A DNA stretch of 37,004 nucleotides from Prochlorococcus sp. AG-347-K10 (GCA_003278955.1 QCCB01000014.1:1-37004); one strand, 5' to 3'; shown: positions 17,830 through 27,224, counted from the first letter of the stretch. Notes: a model not told the origin generated them from the sequence alone. Translations and numbers: made by a program.

Positions 17830-19533
17830 TTAAAACAAATAGGAAGCAAATCTCTTCCACTCTCTAATAGTTAGTAATTCAGCTTGAATTTTATTTGTAA
17901 TTACTTCATCTTCATAACCAATAGAAGATTCATCATTTAGATTTGTTTGTGTTGATAAAGGAAAAGTGAATGACAATGAATCTCCCATATCATAAACCAA
18001 TTGATCAATAACCAAATGTCTACCAAAAGTATAAGCTGGAGTGAGGTCGAATTTTGGCTTTTTTCTGTCTCTATAAAATTTTGATAAAAATTTTTCAGCA
18101 TAGTTTCTTTTTAATATATATGCACTGCATCCATACCATTCTCTTTGCCATCTTTGAACAAGACTCATTGGACGAGTCTTTTGATGAGCCCAATAAGCAT
18201 TTTTGGAATGATGTTCAAGCTGAAGTACATCCCATCTGGAAAGAACTGGTTTAGTAAAAAGATTTTTTAAACCGGTAATCAAAGGGTCTGGAAAAAGTCT
18301 AGTATCATCCTCAACTATAAAAATATAATTACTTTTTGATTCATTTAATGCTTGATGAATTGTTAAGAGATGACTAATTAAACATGCAGTTTGAGTAGGT
18401 TTTGATTTCGATAATGGGATTTGATTTTCATAAGAAAGATGATTATTAATATTTCTTGGAGTTACTCCGTAACTTATTTTTGGATTTAAGCCAAGATTTT
18501 TTAAATGATTGAAGGTAATTTCACATCTCTTTTTATTATTAGGAATTGAAACTATATATGGAGTACTTAATTCTTTAAAGAATTTCCATGAGGAATAAGA
18601 AGGATTGTAAACTTTATTTTTTAGAAAATTTAATTGTTTTATTTTATTGGTTTTTTTATTTTCCTCTGAATTTTTAAAAATTCTCAGGTTTCTTTCTTCT
18701 TTGATTTCATTTGAAATATCAGAAATCTTCATTGATATTTCTGTTGTAAAATCAGATATCAAATCTAAACTGTCAACTATTGATTCAAGTAAAAATGAGG
18801 GCGACAAAAGTATAAATGAAAATAATCTTAAAAAGATTTTAAATAAAATCTCAAATGGTTTTAGTAAAATTATCGTAAAAGAATAAAGTTTAATTTTTTT
18901 TAAAAAGTAAATTAAAACATTTTTTGTCCTTAATTTAGTTATACCTAATTTTGAATATGTTCCTATATTGGCTCTTGGCCATTGCATATGTTTTTTTTCT
19001 GCATAAATATATTTTGATGTTCCAATCTTTTCGTAAATTAATTTTAAATCATGATTATTTTTAACATTACATCTAATAAAATCATATTGATTATTATTTT
19101 CAAAAAAATTTAATACCTTTTCTTTATGGTTATTATACCTGTCAATAAATTTTTTCTTATCAGGAATTTTCCATGGGACAACATTGAATCTTTCCCACAT
19201 TAAAATATCACTTTTAGCTAGTGATAAAGGGTCTCTCTCTAAAAAGACAAAAAGTGAATCAGGGTATTTTTTTGCAAGCCACTCATATATAAACATGAAA
19301 GGGTAATCATTAAATGCATCAAAATTTTCAATTAATTTGATTAAATCATTAGAATATTTATCTAAAAATTGAATAGCATCAAAATCCCAGCTAGAATTTC
19401 CTTTAATATCTTCTTTAACAGTTTCCCATGGTCCGAAAAATGATCTTAAGCCAAAGTTTCTCATTGCCTTTCCGAAAGAAGTAGTTCCTGTTTTATACAT
19501 TCCTATACAGAAAATTTTTCTTTGATATTGCAT
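17830..19533 (-). CDS. Fusion of a sulfotransferase domain and a GT25 glycosyltransferase
   Basis: A 567-residue protein from ATG 19533 (a TTG two codons upstream is less likely). Residues ~5-195 form a sulfotransferase-type P-loop domain: FCIGMYKTGTTSFGKAM, then FVFLERDPLSLAKSDILMW as the 3'-phosphate motif. Residues ~207-250 are strongly hydrophobic with basic flanks (possible membrane attachment), followed by a charged helical linker to about 315. Residues ~325-567 match glycosyltransferase family 25: PYIVSIPNNKKRCE, TACLISHLLTIHQAL, IFIVEDDTRLF. The protein would both transfer a sugar and sulfate a glycan, held at the membrane. I see no stop or frame change at the junction. It is divergent from the sulfotransferase gene at 19633. 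Confidence 0.8.
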   Translation of the reverse strand: MQYQRKIFCIGMYKTGTTSFGKAMRNFGLRSFFGPWETVKEDIKGNSSWDFDAIQFLDKYSNDLIKLIENFDAFNDYPFMFIYEWLAKKYPDSLFVFLERDPLSLAKSDILMWERFNVVPWKIPDKKKFIDRYNNHKEKVLNFFENNNQYDFIRCNVKNNHDLKLIYEKIGTSKYIYAEKKHMQWPRANIGTYSKLGITKLRTKNVLIYFLKKIKLYSFTIILLKPFEILFKIFLRLFSFILLSPSFLLESIVDSLDLISDFTTEISMKISDISNEIKEERNLRIFKNSEENKKTNKIKQLNFLKNKVYNPSYSSWKFFKELSTPYIVSIPNNKKRCEITFNHLKNLGLNPKISYGVTPRNINNHLSYENQIPLSKSKPTQTACLISHLLTIHQALNESKSNYIFIVEDDTRLFPDPLITGLKNLFTKPVLSRWDVLQLEHHSKNAYWAHQKTRPMSLVQRWQREWYGCSAYILKRNYAEKFLSKFYRDRKKPKFDLTPAYTFGRHLVIDQLVYDMGDSLSFTFPLSTQTNLNDESSIGYEDEVITNKIQAELLTIREWKRFASYLF

Positions 19534-19632
19534 ATTCAATCGTACTCTTTAAAAAAATAATATCATATGTTCATTGTTACTTTGGTTTATGATAATAAAA
19601 TTACTAAATTTTTCTTATAGTAATATAATTTG

Positions 19633-20673
19633 ATGAAACTTATACTACATATTGGTACTCAAAAGACAGGTTCAACAAGTATTCAAAGTTTTTTAAATTT
19701 GAATAAAGATCTTTTTAAAAATAAAAAAGTGTTAATTCCTGAAAGTATAAATTATAAAAATTCTTATAATCATCGTTGGCTTTGTGGATTTGCTTATAAT
19801 CAAAAAAGTTTCGAAAAAGTTAAATCACTTAAAAAAATTGATAATATTGGAAGTCTTTTAATATCAGAAAAAATCGTTCAATTTAAAAATGAGATAATAG
19901 AATCTGATGCAAATTTATGCATAATCTCAAGTGAGCATTTATCAATTGAATTAAAAACTCCAAAAAGAGTTGAGAAACTTAAAAATAATTTAAAAGATAT
20001 TTTTGACGATATAGAAATTATTATTTATATTAGAAAACCTATAAAGCAAGCTATTTCTCTGTTATCAACACAGATAAAAGGTGGAAGTTATATTAATATT
20101 TTTTCTAAAAATTATCCCTTGAGAGCAAGATGGTTTAGACAAAGAAATAATATTAAACAAATTTTAAACGCATGGGAATCAAATTTTTCAAATAATGTAA
20201 AGGTAAGAATTTTTGAAAAAGAACAATTATATAAAAATGATCTAATAGAAGATTTTTGTAAAACTTGCAAAATTGATAATAGAAATGATTTGTTAATGCC
20301 AAATCAAGAAAATATTTCATTAGATGTTAGACAGTTGAAATATATTAACTATTTAAATAAGTTGATAAAGTTAAAAAAAATTGAAATAAATAATATCCAG
20401 AGAATTAAACTTATTAAAGTTATAACAAACAATATAAAAAGTAATAACTATTTTCAACCTTCGAAAAAAGAATTTGTTTCGTTTCAAAATTCTTTCAATA
20501 AGGATGAGAAATGGATTTGTAAAAAATATTTTTCTAATAGCAAAAATTTATGGTTAGATAATAAAATCACTTTTAGAACAAATAAAGATATCTTAAATGC
20601 TTTTGATTTGAATGAATTAAAAGAGATAACAATTTTTTTAAAATCATCTTTAGAAAATTTAGATAATTTATAA
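19633..20673 (+). CDS. Sulfotransferase family protein
   Basis: A 346-residue protein from ATG 19633 (a TTG immediately before it is not needed). The N-terminal P-loop is LILHIGTQKTGSTSIQSFL, where KTGSTS binds the PAPS 5'-phosphosulfate. IEIIIYIRKPIKQAISLLS is the 3'-phosphate block with Arg and Ser. The C-terminal half has aromatic/lysine-rich helices and no membrane segment. It is clearly paralogous to the gene at 22896 (same opening and same Arg/Ser block). The gene lies alone on the plus strand among minus-strand genes, converging on a glycosyltransferase with 28 bases between. Substrate is unknown, but the neighbourhood points to surface polysaccharide. Confidence 0.78.
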   Translation: MKLILHIGTQKTGSTSIQSFLNLNKDLFKNKKVLIPESINYKNSYNHRWLCGFAYNQKSFEKVKSLKKIDNIGSLLISEKIVQFKNEIIESDANLCIISSEHLSIELKTPKRVEKLKNNLKDIFDDIEIIIYIRKPIKQAISLLSTQIKGGSYINIFSKNYPLRARWFRQRNNIKQILNAWESNFSNNVKVRIFEKEQLYKNDLIEDFCKTCKIDNRNDLLMPNQENISLDVRQLKYINYLNKLIKLKKIEINNIQRIKLIKVITNNIKSNNYFQPSKKEFVSFQNSFNKDEKWICKKYFSNSKNLWLDNKITFRTNKDILNAFDLNELKEITIFLKSSLENLDNL

Positions 20674-20701
20674 AAATTTAATATTCATAATTTTTTAATT
20701 A

Positions 20702-22267
20702 TCAATTTTTCAATTTATTTTCTAATTTATTAATATATTGCGACTTTTTATCTAATTTTTCTTTTAAAAAATATAATTCAGAAATTTTCTCATTTAATTT
20801 TTGTTTAATTATTTGAATATCATCTTCTTCATCTATTTCTTGGGAAATTTCACTCTCATAGAAATCCAATTTCTTTGACAAATTAATTCTCTTATTTTCT
20901 AATTTTATTATTTTTTTTTGATAAGAATCAATAATTTTAGCATTTAACTTTAGTTTTTCTTCTGAATCCATAAGTGCTAGTTGATTTATATATTTATTAT
21001 TGATCATATTAAGAAATGCTTCTTGAAAATTTATTTTCAAAATAATTAACAACTTAAACCATAAAAATAATTTATTTTTTGTTGATAAAATTTCAAAAAT
21101 AAATATTCTTTTTTCTAACTTTTTAAGAAAAAGATTAATTTCATTAGATGTGTCTTCTAAATAAAATTTTTTTAATAATAATGAATCTCTTTTAACATCT
21201 TTGATTAAATCTTTTGAAATAATAATTTTCTCTAGCATTTTTCCAAGTTCTTCAATACTATCTGCGCTATGCCATTTACTTTTATTGTCAAAACCTGAAA
21301 AGGCATCATTAGTTCCAATAATTGGTATTTCTTTTAGTAATGATTCTATAGTTTTAATTTTTAACCCAGTTGTATTATGCGGCATAGGATTAATAATCAT
21401 ATTTATAGAATCAAAAAAAATGTTTAAACGCGATTCTTCAATTATGTTTAATTTTTTTAACCATTTATATTCTAAATTTATTTCATCACAGATCTTACCT
21501 GCCAAATAAAATTTAAAATTCTTATTTTGCAATTTATCTAATATCAAAAACAATTTTTTTATACCATCGATATTAATTTTGTTAGATGAACCTAAAAATC
21601 CAAATTTTAAGGTATTTATTGAATCTTCTTTTTTTATTTTTATTTTATTTGAATATTCATCATTTCTATATCTAATAGTAATAACATCAATTCTTTTATT
21701 ATTTTTCGAGACTAAATTCCTAAAATATTTTGTTTCTGATTTGGATATAGAGATTATTAAATTACTTTTCCTTATCAAATTAAACTCTTGTAATGATGAA
21801 CAACAAAAAAACTTTTCTTTTTCTGATTTAGTCCAATTTAATTTCTTATGCCTATTACCATAAACGTCATGAGTATTAACTATTTTAATTATGTTTTTAG
21901 GTAATAAATCAAATATTGGTGTTAAATAAATATAATCACAAATTACAAATTTATAATTACCTTTTGAAAAATTTTTTTCAATCCACTTAATTAAATTTAA
22001 CTGTATGTGGTCTAATAAACCATTACATTCCTCTTCAGACAAAATTATTGGTATTTTTCTTGGCTTTTTTTCGACAAAAAATATTTTTTCAAACTGTCCT
22101 AGATTACTTTTTTCATAAGGAAACTTTGCTTTAGGCATAAAGTACAAAAGATCTAAACTGTATTTTTTACTAATCTTTGATGAAAGAAATTTAATATATT
22201 TTGAACTTCCCATTAAATTGTTATTTAAGTTAGTTGAACTTATCCATAAACCCCTATGTTTATTCAT
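20702..22267 (-). CDS. GT4-like glycosyltransferase with C-terminal coiled coil
   Basis: A 521-residue protein. The N-terminal part resembles GT-B glycosyltransferases: an opening with WISSTNLNNN, IVNTHDVYGNRH as the acceptor-side block, LIISISKSETKYF, then LKFGFLGSSNKINIDGIK opening the donor domain and GLKIKTIESLLKEIPIIGTNDAF as the nucleotide-sugar region. From about residue 428 to the end it becomes a charged heptad-patterned coiled coil with repeated K/E/L spacing. The tail could mediate oligomers or position chain-length control. The sugar is not predictable. It has its own minus-strand start region of about 160 bases shared with a small HU-like gene on the other strand. Confidence 0.7.
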   Translation of the reverse strand: MNKHRGLWISSTNLNNNLMGSSKYIKFLSSKISKKYSLDLLYFMPKAKFPYEKSNLGQFEKIFFVEKKPRKIPIILSEEECNGLLDHIQLNLIKWIEKNFSKGNYKFVICDYIYLTPIFDLLPKNIIKIVNTHDVYGNRHKKLNWTKSEKEKFFCCSSLQEFNLIRKSNLIISISKSETKYFRNLVSKNNKRIDVITIRYRNDEYSNKIKIKKEDSINTLKFGFLGSSNKINIDGIKKLFLILDKLQNKNFKFYLAGKICDEINLEYKWLKKLNIIEESRLNIFFDSINMIINPMPHNTTGLKIKTIESLLKEIPIIGTNDAFSGFDNKSKWHSADSIEELGKMLEKIIISKDLIKDVKRDSLLLKKFYLEDTSNEINLFLKKLEKRIFIFEILSTKNKLFLWFKLLIILKINFQEAFLNMINNKYINQLALMDSEEKLKLNAKIIDSYQKKIIKLENKRINLSKKLDFYESEISQEIDEEDDIQIIKQKLNEKISELYFLKEKLDKKSQYINKLENKLKN

Positions 22268-22370
22268 TCTAAATTTGCGTCTACTGCAACTTGAACTAAT
22301 ATTAACTTATTAAATTTAAATTCAAAAAAAAGATTTTAATTTAGTTGTTATTACTAGCAAGAATTTAATG

Positions 22371-22387
22371 TAATGTATCATACATTA
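22371..22387. promoter_or_regulatory. 17-bp palindromic operator candidate
   Basis: TAATGTAT-C-ATACATTA is a perfect 8+1+8 palindrome. Its right arm ends 17 bases before the TATAAT box at 22405, so it sits on the expected -35 position of the promoter of the small HU-like gene. The half-site CATTAA/TTAATG also recurs on the left. A dimeric regulator bound here would block or replace -35 contacts. Confidence 0.55.
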
Positions 22388-22401
22388 ACAAGAAAATGAT
22401 A

Positions 22402-22410
22402 TGATATAAT
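22402..22410 (+). promoter_or_regulatory. Extended -10 promoter of the small HU-like gene
   Basis: TGATATAAT is an extended -10 element (TGn plus consensus TATAAT at 22405-22410). No good -35 hexamer lies 17 bases upstream; that position falls inside the 17-bp palindrome. Transcription would start near 22417, leaving about 15 bases before the ATG at 22432. Confidence 0.6.
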
Positions 22411-22431
22411 TCTAGAAATTACTTAAAATTG

Positions 22432-22659
22432 ATGAATTTACAAGAATTTGTAGACGAGATAGTCTTAGAAACGGATTTGAAGAAACCTAAAGTTAGAAAA
22501 ATTACAAAGATTGTCTTTGATAAAATTTTACAGAAATTAGAACTTGAAGAATCAATAAGAACCCCTTCAATAGTTATAAGACCTAAGAAAAATAAAGAAG
22601 AAACAAATAATACAATGGGTTTAATAAAAACAATTCCTCCCACTGAACAATCAACAGAA
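22432..22659 (+). CDS. Small HU-like protein (N-terminal half fold), possible regulator
   Basis: Starting at ATG 22432 the product is about 76 residues (the TTG before it is not needed; the stop codon is at 22660-22662). Residues 3-35 form two helices (LQEFVDEIVLETDL then KPKVRKITKIVFDKILQKL), like the first half of HU/IHF, where a DLIDxIAxKTGLSKxxVxxxL pattern is expected. Residues 40-53 (ESIRTPSIVIRPKK) would be a beta strand. The body of the HU beta arm is missing and a low-complexity tail follows. It has no membrane segment. It is preceded by an extended -10 promoter carrying a palindrome, which suggests controlled, possibly self-controlled, expression. The HU relation is an eye judgement only. 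Confidence 0.6.
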
Positions 22660-22895
22660 TAGTTTTCTGAGTGAATTACGTTGAGTAGTAATTTTTAAAA
22701 TTTAGAGTTATTTCAGCTCAATATATATTTATATTACATTATCTATGAAAGAATATTTTGGATTATTTAATTAATTTCTCTTTTTTGAATTTTCTAATAT
22801 ATGATGTAAATTGATATTATTTCAAAAATATAATTTAAGAAAATTAAAAATATCTATTTCATTAAAAAATTTTTATTGAATAAGGTTTAATAGCT

Positions 22896-23918
22896 ATGGA
22901 AAAAATAATTTTACATATTGGAATGCCTAAAGCAGGTTCTACATCAATTCAAGAATTCTTAAAAATAAATACTAAAGAACTTCTTGATAGGAATTACTTT
23001 ATCCCAAACTTTTATGGAAGTGGAGTAAATAGCTGGCCACTAACATTTCCTTTTATGAATAAAAACAAATTTAATAATAAAAAAAGAAGACTTTATCATT
23101 TAGATTTATCAATAGAAATTACGCAAGAAAATCTACTAAATTATTATGAGGAAAAATTTCAAAATTTTAAAGAAAAGTACTCTAAAAAAATTCTATTAAC
23201 TTCTTCTGAAGATTTTTTTGGAGAACTTAAAACTTCTTGTGAGATTAAAAGTTTTCAGTCTTTCATAAACAAATTTTTTGATAGTGTAGAAATTATTTTA
23301 TATATAAGAAATCCTTTATCTAAGGCTATATCTTGTTTGTCAGAAAATGTTAAGCAAGGTAGATTAAAAAATGAATTAAATAAAAGCGATATTCCTTTAT
23401 ATTCATATAAAAAGTATTTAACCCATTGGTTGGAATGCTTCCCAGGAGCAAAATTTCAATTAGCCTTATTTCAAGAAGAAGATTTATATCGTAAAAATCT
23501 TATAATTGACTTTAATCAGAGAATAGGTTTAGTATCTAAGGCAAAAAGTTTTGACTATAAAGTGGAGAACACCAGTCTCAACTATAAAGCTATATGCGTT
23601 CTTGCTGAAATTAACAAAAGACTTTCCACGATAGAAAATAATATGAGATCAAATAAAATATTAATTAATCTTCTAGAGACGATTTATTTAAATCAACCAA
23701 AATATTATGTGAGTGATAATCTTTGTAATGCTTTTAAAGATTTTTTTTCAGAAGATGATGAGTGGTTAAGATCAAAATTTTTTCAAAATAAGCAATATTT
23801 ATGGGATTACAAAAAATATTCTAGGAATGAAAAAAATAATTATATCCTTGATAAATATGATCAATCTTTAATTAATAATATTATTTGCAGAAGCGATATG
23901 TACTTTAAATCAAAGTAG
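22896..23918 (+). CDS. Sulfotransferase family protein
   Basis: A 340-residue protein from ATG 22896, with AGG at 22883 as a weak ribosome binding signal. The P-loop is IILHIGMPKAGSTSIQEFL (PAPS 5'-phosphosulfate binding), and VEIILYIRNPLSKAISCLS is the 3'-phosphate block. Close paralogue of the gene at 19633; the two share these blocks and overall length but differ widely between them, so they likely modify different positions or sugars. The stop codon directly abuts the stop of the convergent glycosyltransferase (23919). A 230-base AT-rich gap precedes it, in which I see no gene. Confidence 0.78.
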   Translation: MEKIILHIGMPKAGSTSIQEFLKINTKELLDRNYFIPNFYGSGVNSWPLTFPFMNKNKFNNKKRRLYHLDLSIEITQENLLNYYEEKFQNFKEKYSKKILLTSSEDFFGELKTSCEIKSFQSFINKFFDSVEIILYIRNPLSKAISCLSENVKQGRLKNELNKSDIPLYSYKKYLTHWLECFPGAKFQLALFQEEDLYRKNLIIDFNQRIGLVSKAKSFDYKVENTSLNYKAICVLAEINKRLSTIENNMRSNKILINLLETIYLNQPKYYVSDNLCNAFKDFFSEDDEWLRSKFFQNKQYLWDYKKYSRNEKNNYILDKYDQSLINNIICRSDMYFKSK

Positions 23919-25295
23919 TTAAGTTTTTAAAATATTTTCTAGCCTTTCAATAATATTTTTCCAATTATGTTTTTTTAAAGATTTAAATTGATTATAAATT
24001 ATTTTTTTTCTTTCATTAATGTTCTGATTTAATAGTTTATCTATTTCTTCAATTAAAAAAAATGAGTTTTTATCATCTACATTTATTAACTGTCCTACCT
24101 CTTTATAAATATCGATGTTTTTAGTAATTACGGGGCATAGATTTTTGGATGCCTCTACTATTGGGATACCAAAACCTTCATAAAGTGAATAGTGTACTAA
24201 ACATAATGCACCCTGAAGAAGATAGTTTAAATATTCTTTATTTATATCATTTAAAATAAAAATCAACTCCCCAAATCTGGAGTTGTATTTATCAATATTT
24301 TTCTTAAGTTTTTTATAGTATTTACTTTCAGAATCTTTTCCAATAAAAAATAACTGTATCTTTTTTTCTTTAATTAAAGGTAAAAGATGTTCTAAAAGTT
24401 GTATTTGATTTTTCCTTGGTTCTATAGCCCCTAAATTTAATATATAAGGTATATGAGATACGTTTGAATTTATATTATTGATTGGATTCATTGATTGATT
24501 TATAAAAAATGATTTTGTCTCATAATTATCTAAAATATATTGATGATTAAGAATATCCTCCGTACTTAAAATCGGCTGACCAAGGAATTCAGGCTTTATT
24601 GAACTATTTTTATTAAATTGATTAAAAAATATTTTCTGTAGTTCATTTCCTACCTCATGAGAAATATAAAGATTTTTATTTGAATTTTTTATAGCTGCTG
24701 AATATCTAATAGCTGCTTGTCTAGAATTTTCTTCTAGATGATTTGGATCAATAAATGGAATTACATCGTGAAAAATAGAAATTAAAGGGGAACCGTAAGT
24801 TTTTATATTTTGTGGGGATATTGAAATTACATAATCAATAGATTCTGGAACTTTAATTTTTATGGGAATTCTTAATCTTCTTGATAACCAATCTTTTAAT
24901 TTGAATAAATTATCATTATAAAAACCATCCCAATTGATAAATTCATTTCCAATAAAAATTTTTTGTTCTTTTGAAATTTGATATTTAATTAGTTCATTAT
25001 TTGAAAATAAAATCTGAATATAATTGAAAAACTTTTTAATCCTTATAAAAAAATTGCTTTTAATTATTGGCTTATAATCACCATAATAAATAATTTCTTT
25101 AAGCAACTCGTTAGTAATAGCTATTTGATTTGAGTAGATCTTATATTGTTTTTTTGATAATTTAACATTGCTAGTTGAGTAGATATAAACTTGATGTCCA
25201 TTAGATTTCAATGCATTAATTAAGTTGAAGCCATAATTAGCTACTCCCCTTTTATAAGTCTGATAAAAATCATTTGCATAAATCAAAAATCTCAT
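23919..25295 (-). CDS. GT4 family glycosyltransferase
   Basis: A 458-residue GT-B enzyme. The N-terminus RFLIYANDFYQTYKRGVANYGF fits the acceptor domain. The linker LGAIEPRKNQIQLLEHLLPL opens the donor domain, and LVHYSLYEGFGIPIVEASKN (near 371-390) is the classic GT4 EX7E nucleotide-sugar binding motif. It would transfer a sugar in the cytoplasm during polysaccharide repeat assembly. It is the last gene of a seven-gene minus-strand run that begins with the export genes at 31055, lying 25 bases after the preceding glycosyltransferase. Confidence 0.85.
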   Translation of the reverse strand: MRFLIYANDFYQTYKRGVANYGFNLINALKSNGHQVYIYSTSNVKLSKKQYKIYSNQIAITNELLKEIIYYGDYKPIIKSNFFIRIKKFFNYIQILFSNNELIKYQISKEQKIFIGNEFINWDGFYNDNLFKLKDWLSRRLRIPIKIKVPESIDYVISISPQNIKTYGSPLISIFHDVIPFIDPNHLEENSRQAAIRYSAAIKNSNKNLYISHEVGNELQKIFFNQFNKNSSIKPEFLGQPILSTEDILNHQYILDNYETKSFFINQSMNPINNINSNVSHIPYILNLGAIEPRKNQIQLLEHLLPLIKEKKIQLFFIGKDSESKYYKKLKKNIDKYNSRFGELIFILNDINKEYLNYLLQGALCLVHYSLYEGFGIPIVEASKNLCPVITKNIDIYKEVGQLINVDDKNSFFLIEEIDKLLNQNINERKKIIYNQFKSLKKHNWKNIIERLENILKT

Positions 25296-25320
25296 TATAT
25301 TTTTATTCTATTTATCTTAA

Positions 25321-26445
25321 TTATAATCTAGCGTCAAATTCTTTTATCTCCTCTATTCTTTCTATTATCTTCTTTCTAAAGGTTCTTTTTGTAAGGTCAA
25401 CATTAGGACCAAATTTATTCTTTCTTAAATTATTTTCTACAAGTTTCTTCAAAATATTTGATGCTTCAATAATATTGGGATTTGCCCAAACAGAATTATT
25501 ACTAGAATGTGGATATTTATTACCTATTAATTCTTTATGATATTCAATTAGATATGCATTAGAGTGTGAGCAAAAGTCAATTGTTCCCGAATAATTAGTA
25601 GTTATTATTTCATTTCCTATTAATAGATTTTCTGCAATTCCATATCCGAACCCTTCACTCTTATGAAGTGAGATAAAGCAATCATGTTCTTTATAAAGTT
25701 CTATTACTTCTCTATATAAGATTTTTTTATTAATAATTTTTATTCTCGGGTCAGTCTCAATTATCCAACTTATCTCTTCTAATCCAGTTGGATACTTTGA
25801 TGGAACTATTTTAATTGTTAATTTAACGTTTTTATAGTAATTATTAGAAGCGTTTTCGGAAGGGAAACCAAAAGCATTCCAAAAAGCATATAAAACACCT
25901 TTAGGATTTTTTCTTTGATGTTTAGATTTAGAATCATATGAAAAAATAAATTTAGAGACTTTTCTAGATTCTCTTTTTTTACTTATATCTAATTCAATTC
26001 CAGGATAAATAATAAATTTTTTTTGTTTATTATTCCTTAAAGGAATTGAGTCAAAAACAAATTTTGATGGGCACCAAATTTCGTCAATTACATCTAAGCA
26101 TGAGTACCATTCCAAAGGCCAGTCGGATATCTCCCATGCCCAATAACCTATAAAAAAATTCCTATAAGTGCATCTTTTATTCTTAATTTTTTTTATTATT
26201 TTAAATGTATGCATTGGTTGAAGACAAAATATATGTATCAAATCTTCTTTGTTTTTAAATTTTTCATAAGAAGATTTATATATCAAATTATTTTTATTAA
26301 TTAAATTTTTATAGCTTATATTATTCCTTTCTACTTTGTAATCCTTTTTGATAGCATTAAAAATATTATTAGCATTATTTCCTAAACCAGGTGGTCCATT
26401 TCTAAAAAAACCATGAACAATAATTCGGTTTTTGTTACTTGTCAT
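25321..26445 (-). CDS. GT4-like glycosyltransferase
   Basis: A 374-residue GT-B enzyme. The opening IIVHGFFRNGPPGLGNNANN is a glycine-rich acceptor loop. FFIGYWAWEISDWPLEW and IWCPSKFVFDS are blocks common in group-1 glycosyltransferases of surface clusters. The donor site is CFISLHKSEGFGYGIAENLL, an EX7E-type variant. It overlaps the upstream GT2 gene by four bases (ATGA), strongly suggesting translational coupling. Sugar specificity is not predictable. Confidence 0.82.
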   Translation of the reverse strand: MTSNKNRIIVHGFFRNGPPGLGNNANNIFNAIKKDYKVERNNISYKNLINKNNLIYKSSYEKFKNKEDLIHIFCLQPMHTFKIIKKIKNKRCTYRNFFIGYWAWEISDWPLEWYSCLDVIDEIWCPSKFVFDSIPLRNNKQKKFIIYPGIELDISKKRESRKVSKFIFSYDSKSKHQRKNPKGVLYAFWNAFGFPSENASNNYYKNVKLTIKIVPSKYPTGLEEISWIIETDPRIKIINKKILYREVIELYKEHDCFISLHKSEGFGYGIAENLLIGNEIITTNYSGTIDFCSHSNAYLIEYHKELIGNKYPHSSNNSVWANPNIIEASNILKKLVENNLRKNKFGPNVDLTKRTFRKKIIERIEEIKEFDARL

Positions 26446-27215
26446 GTGTTTTTTAAATAGTGATAAAGAATACGTATTTTAATCATTACTTTTTCTAATC
26501 TACGTTTAAAGTTATATGTCATTTTACTTTTCATTAATTTTCTTGTTGAACTACGTTTATGAATTGCAGTTAGGTTTGTAATACACAAATTTTGTAAGCC
26601 ACTTTCATATGCCTTTAATGATAAATGAACGTCGTTAAATGTTAAAGGAAAGATATATTCATTCATACCACCTAATTTTATAAACACTTCTTTTCTTATT
26701 GCCATAAATGCGGAAGTTACTGCTTTTGTCTTCACGTAATTAATATTTTTATATTTTTCATTGAACATTGGTTCGTCGGTAATTTCTCTTGCGCCGTATT
26801 TAAAATCTAAATTTATGCCTACGTGTTGTATGGAATTATCAGGATTTAGTAGTTTAATCCCAATGCAACCAAAATTTTTATTTTCTAATAAATCACATAT
26901 CTCAATACCCCAATTATTACACGTTATGAAAACATCATTATTTAATAAAAGTACCTTATCGTATTTACTAGAAAAAACTGCATTATTAATAGCCTTTGAA
27001 TAATTAAATGGATCATCGGTATTAATAATATTGATATTCTTGAAAATCTTGATTTTATATAAATTTTTTATTACTTGATAAGTTTTTTTCTTGATCGAAT
27101 TATTATTAATTAAAAGTAGCTCTAAGGGAATAAGAGGATTAATATTAGCAATTCTATTTATACATTTTTTAAGTAAATTTGGTTTATCTTTAAATGGGAT
27201 AATGATAGTTAACAC
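26442..27215 (-). CDS. GT2 family glycosyltransferase
   Basis: A 257-residue GT-A enzyme. It opens LTIIIPFKDKPNLLKKCI, has the nucleotide-binding NTDDPFNYSKAINNAV, the DXD-like metal site VLLLNNDVFI, and later IGIKLLNPDNSIQHVGI and GMNEYIFPLTFNDVHLSLK, the family's ED-like acceptor region in altered form. This set is typical of rhamnosyl/glycosyl transferases in O-antigen and capsule loci. The start is GTG 27215, nine bases after kpsE, with no better ATG. It ends in a four-base overlap with the next glycosyltransferase. Confidence 0.88.
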   Translation of the reverse strand: MLTIIIPFKDKPNLLKKCINRIANINPLIPLELLLINNNSIKKKTYQVIKNLYKIKIFKNINIINTDDPFNYSKAINNAVFSSKYDKVLLLNNDVFITCNNWGIEICDLLENKNFGCIGIKLLNPDNSIQHVGINLDFKYGAREITDEPMFNEKYKNINYVKTKAVTSAFMAIRKEVFIKLGGMNEYIFPLTFNDVHLSLKAYESGLQNLCITNLTAIHKRSSTRKLMKSKMTYNFKRRLEKVMIKIRILYHYLKNT

Positions 27216-27224
27216 TTTTCAGTA

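Noticed and set aside
17826..17849. Longer start (TTG 17849) for the sulfotransferase gene
   Set aside because: It would overlap the upstream gene by 20 bases and adds only a short unrelated peptide; ATG 17825 gives a four-base gap.
22419..22643. 74-codon minus-strand frame opposite the small HU-like gene
   Set aside because: The plus-strand gene has a promoter-like sequence and a helical pattern; the antisense product is hydrophobic and has no features.
22663..22895. Hidden gene in the gap before the second plus-strand sulfotransferase
   Set aside because: Only very short frames and A/T runs; nothing protein-like or hairpin-like stands out.
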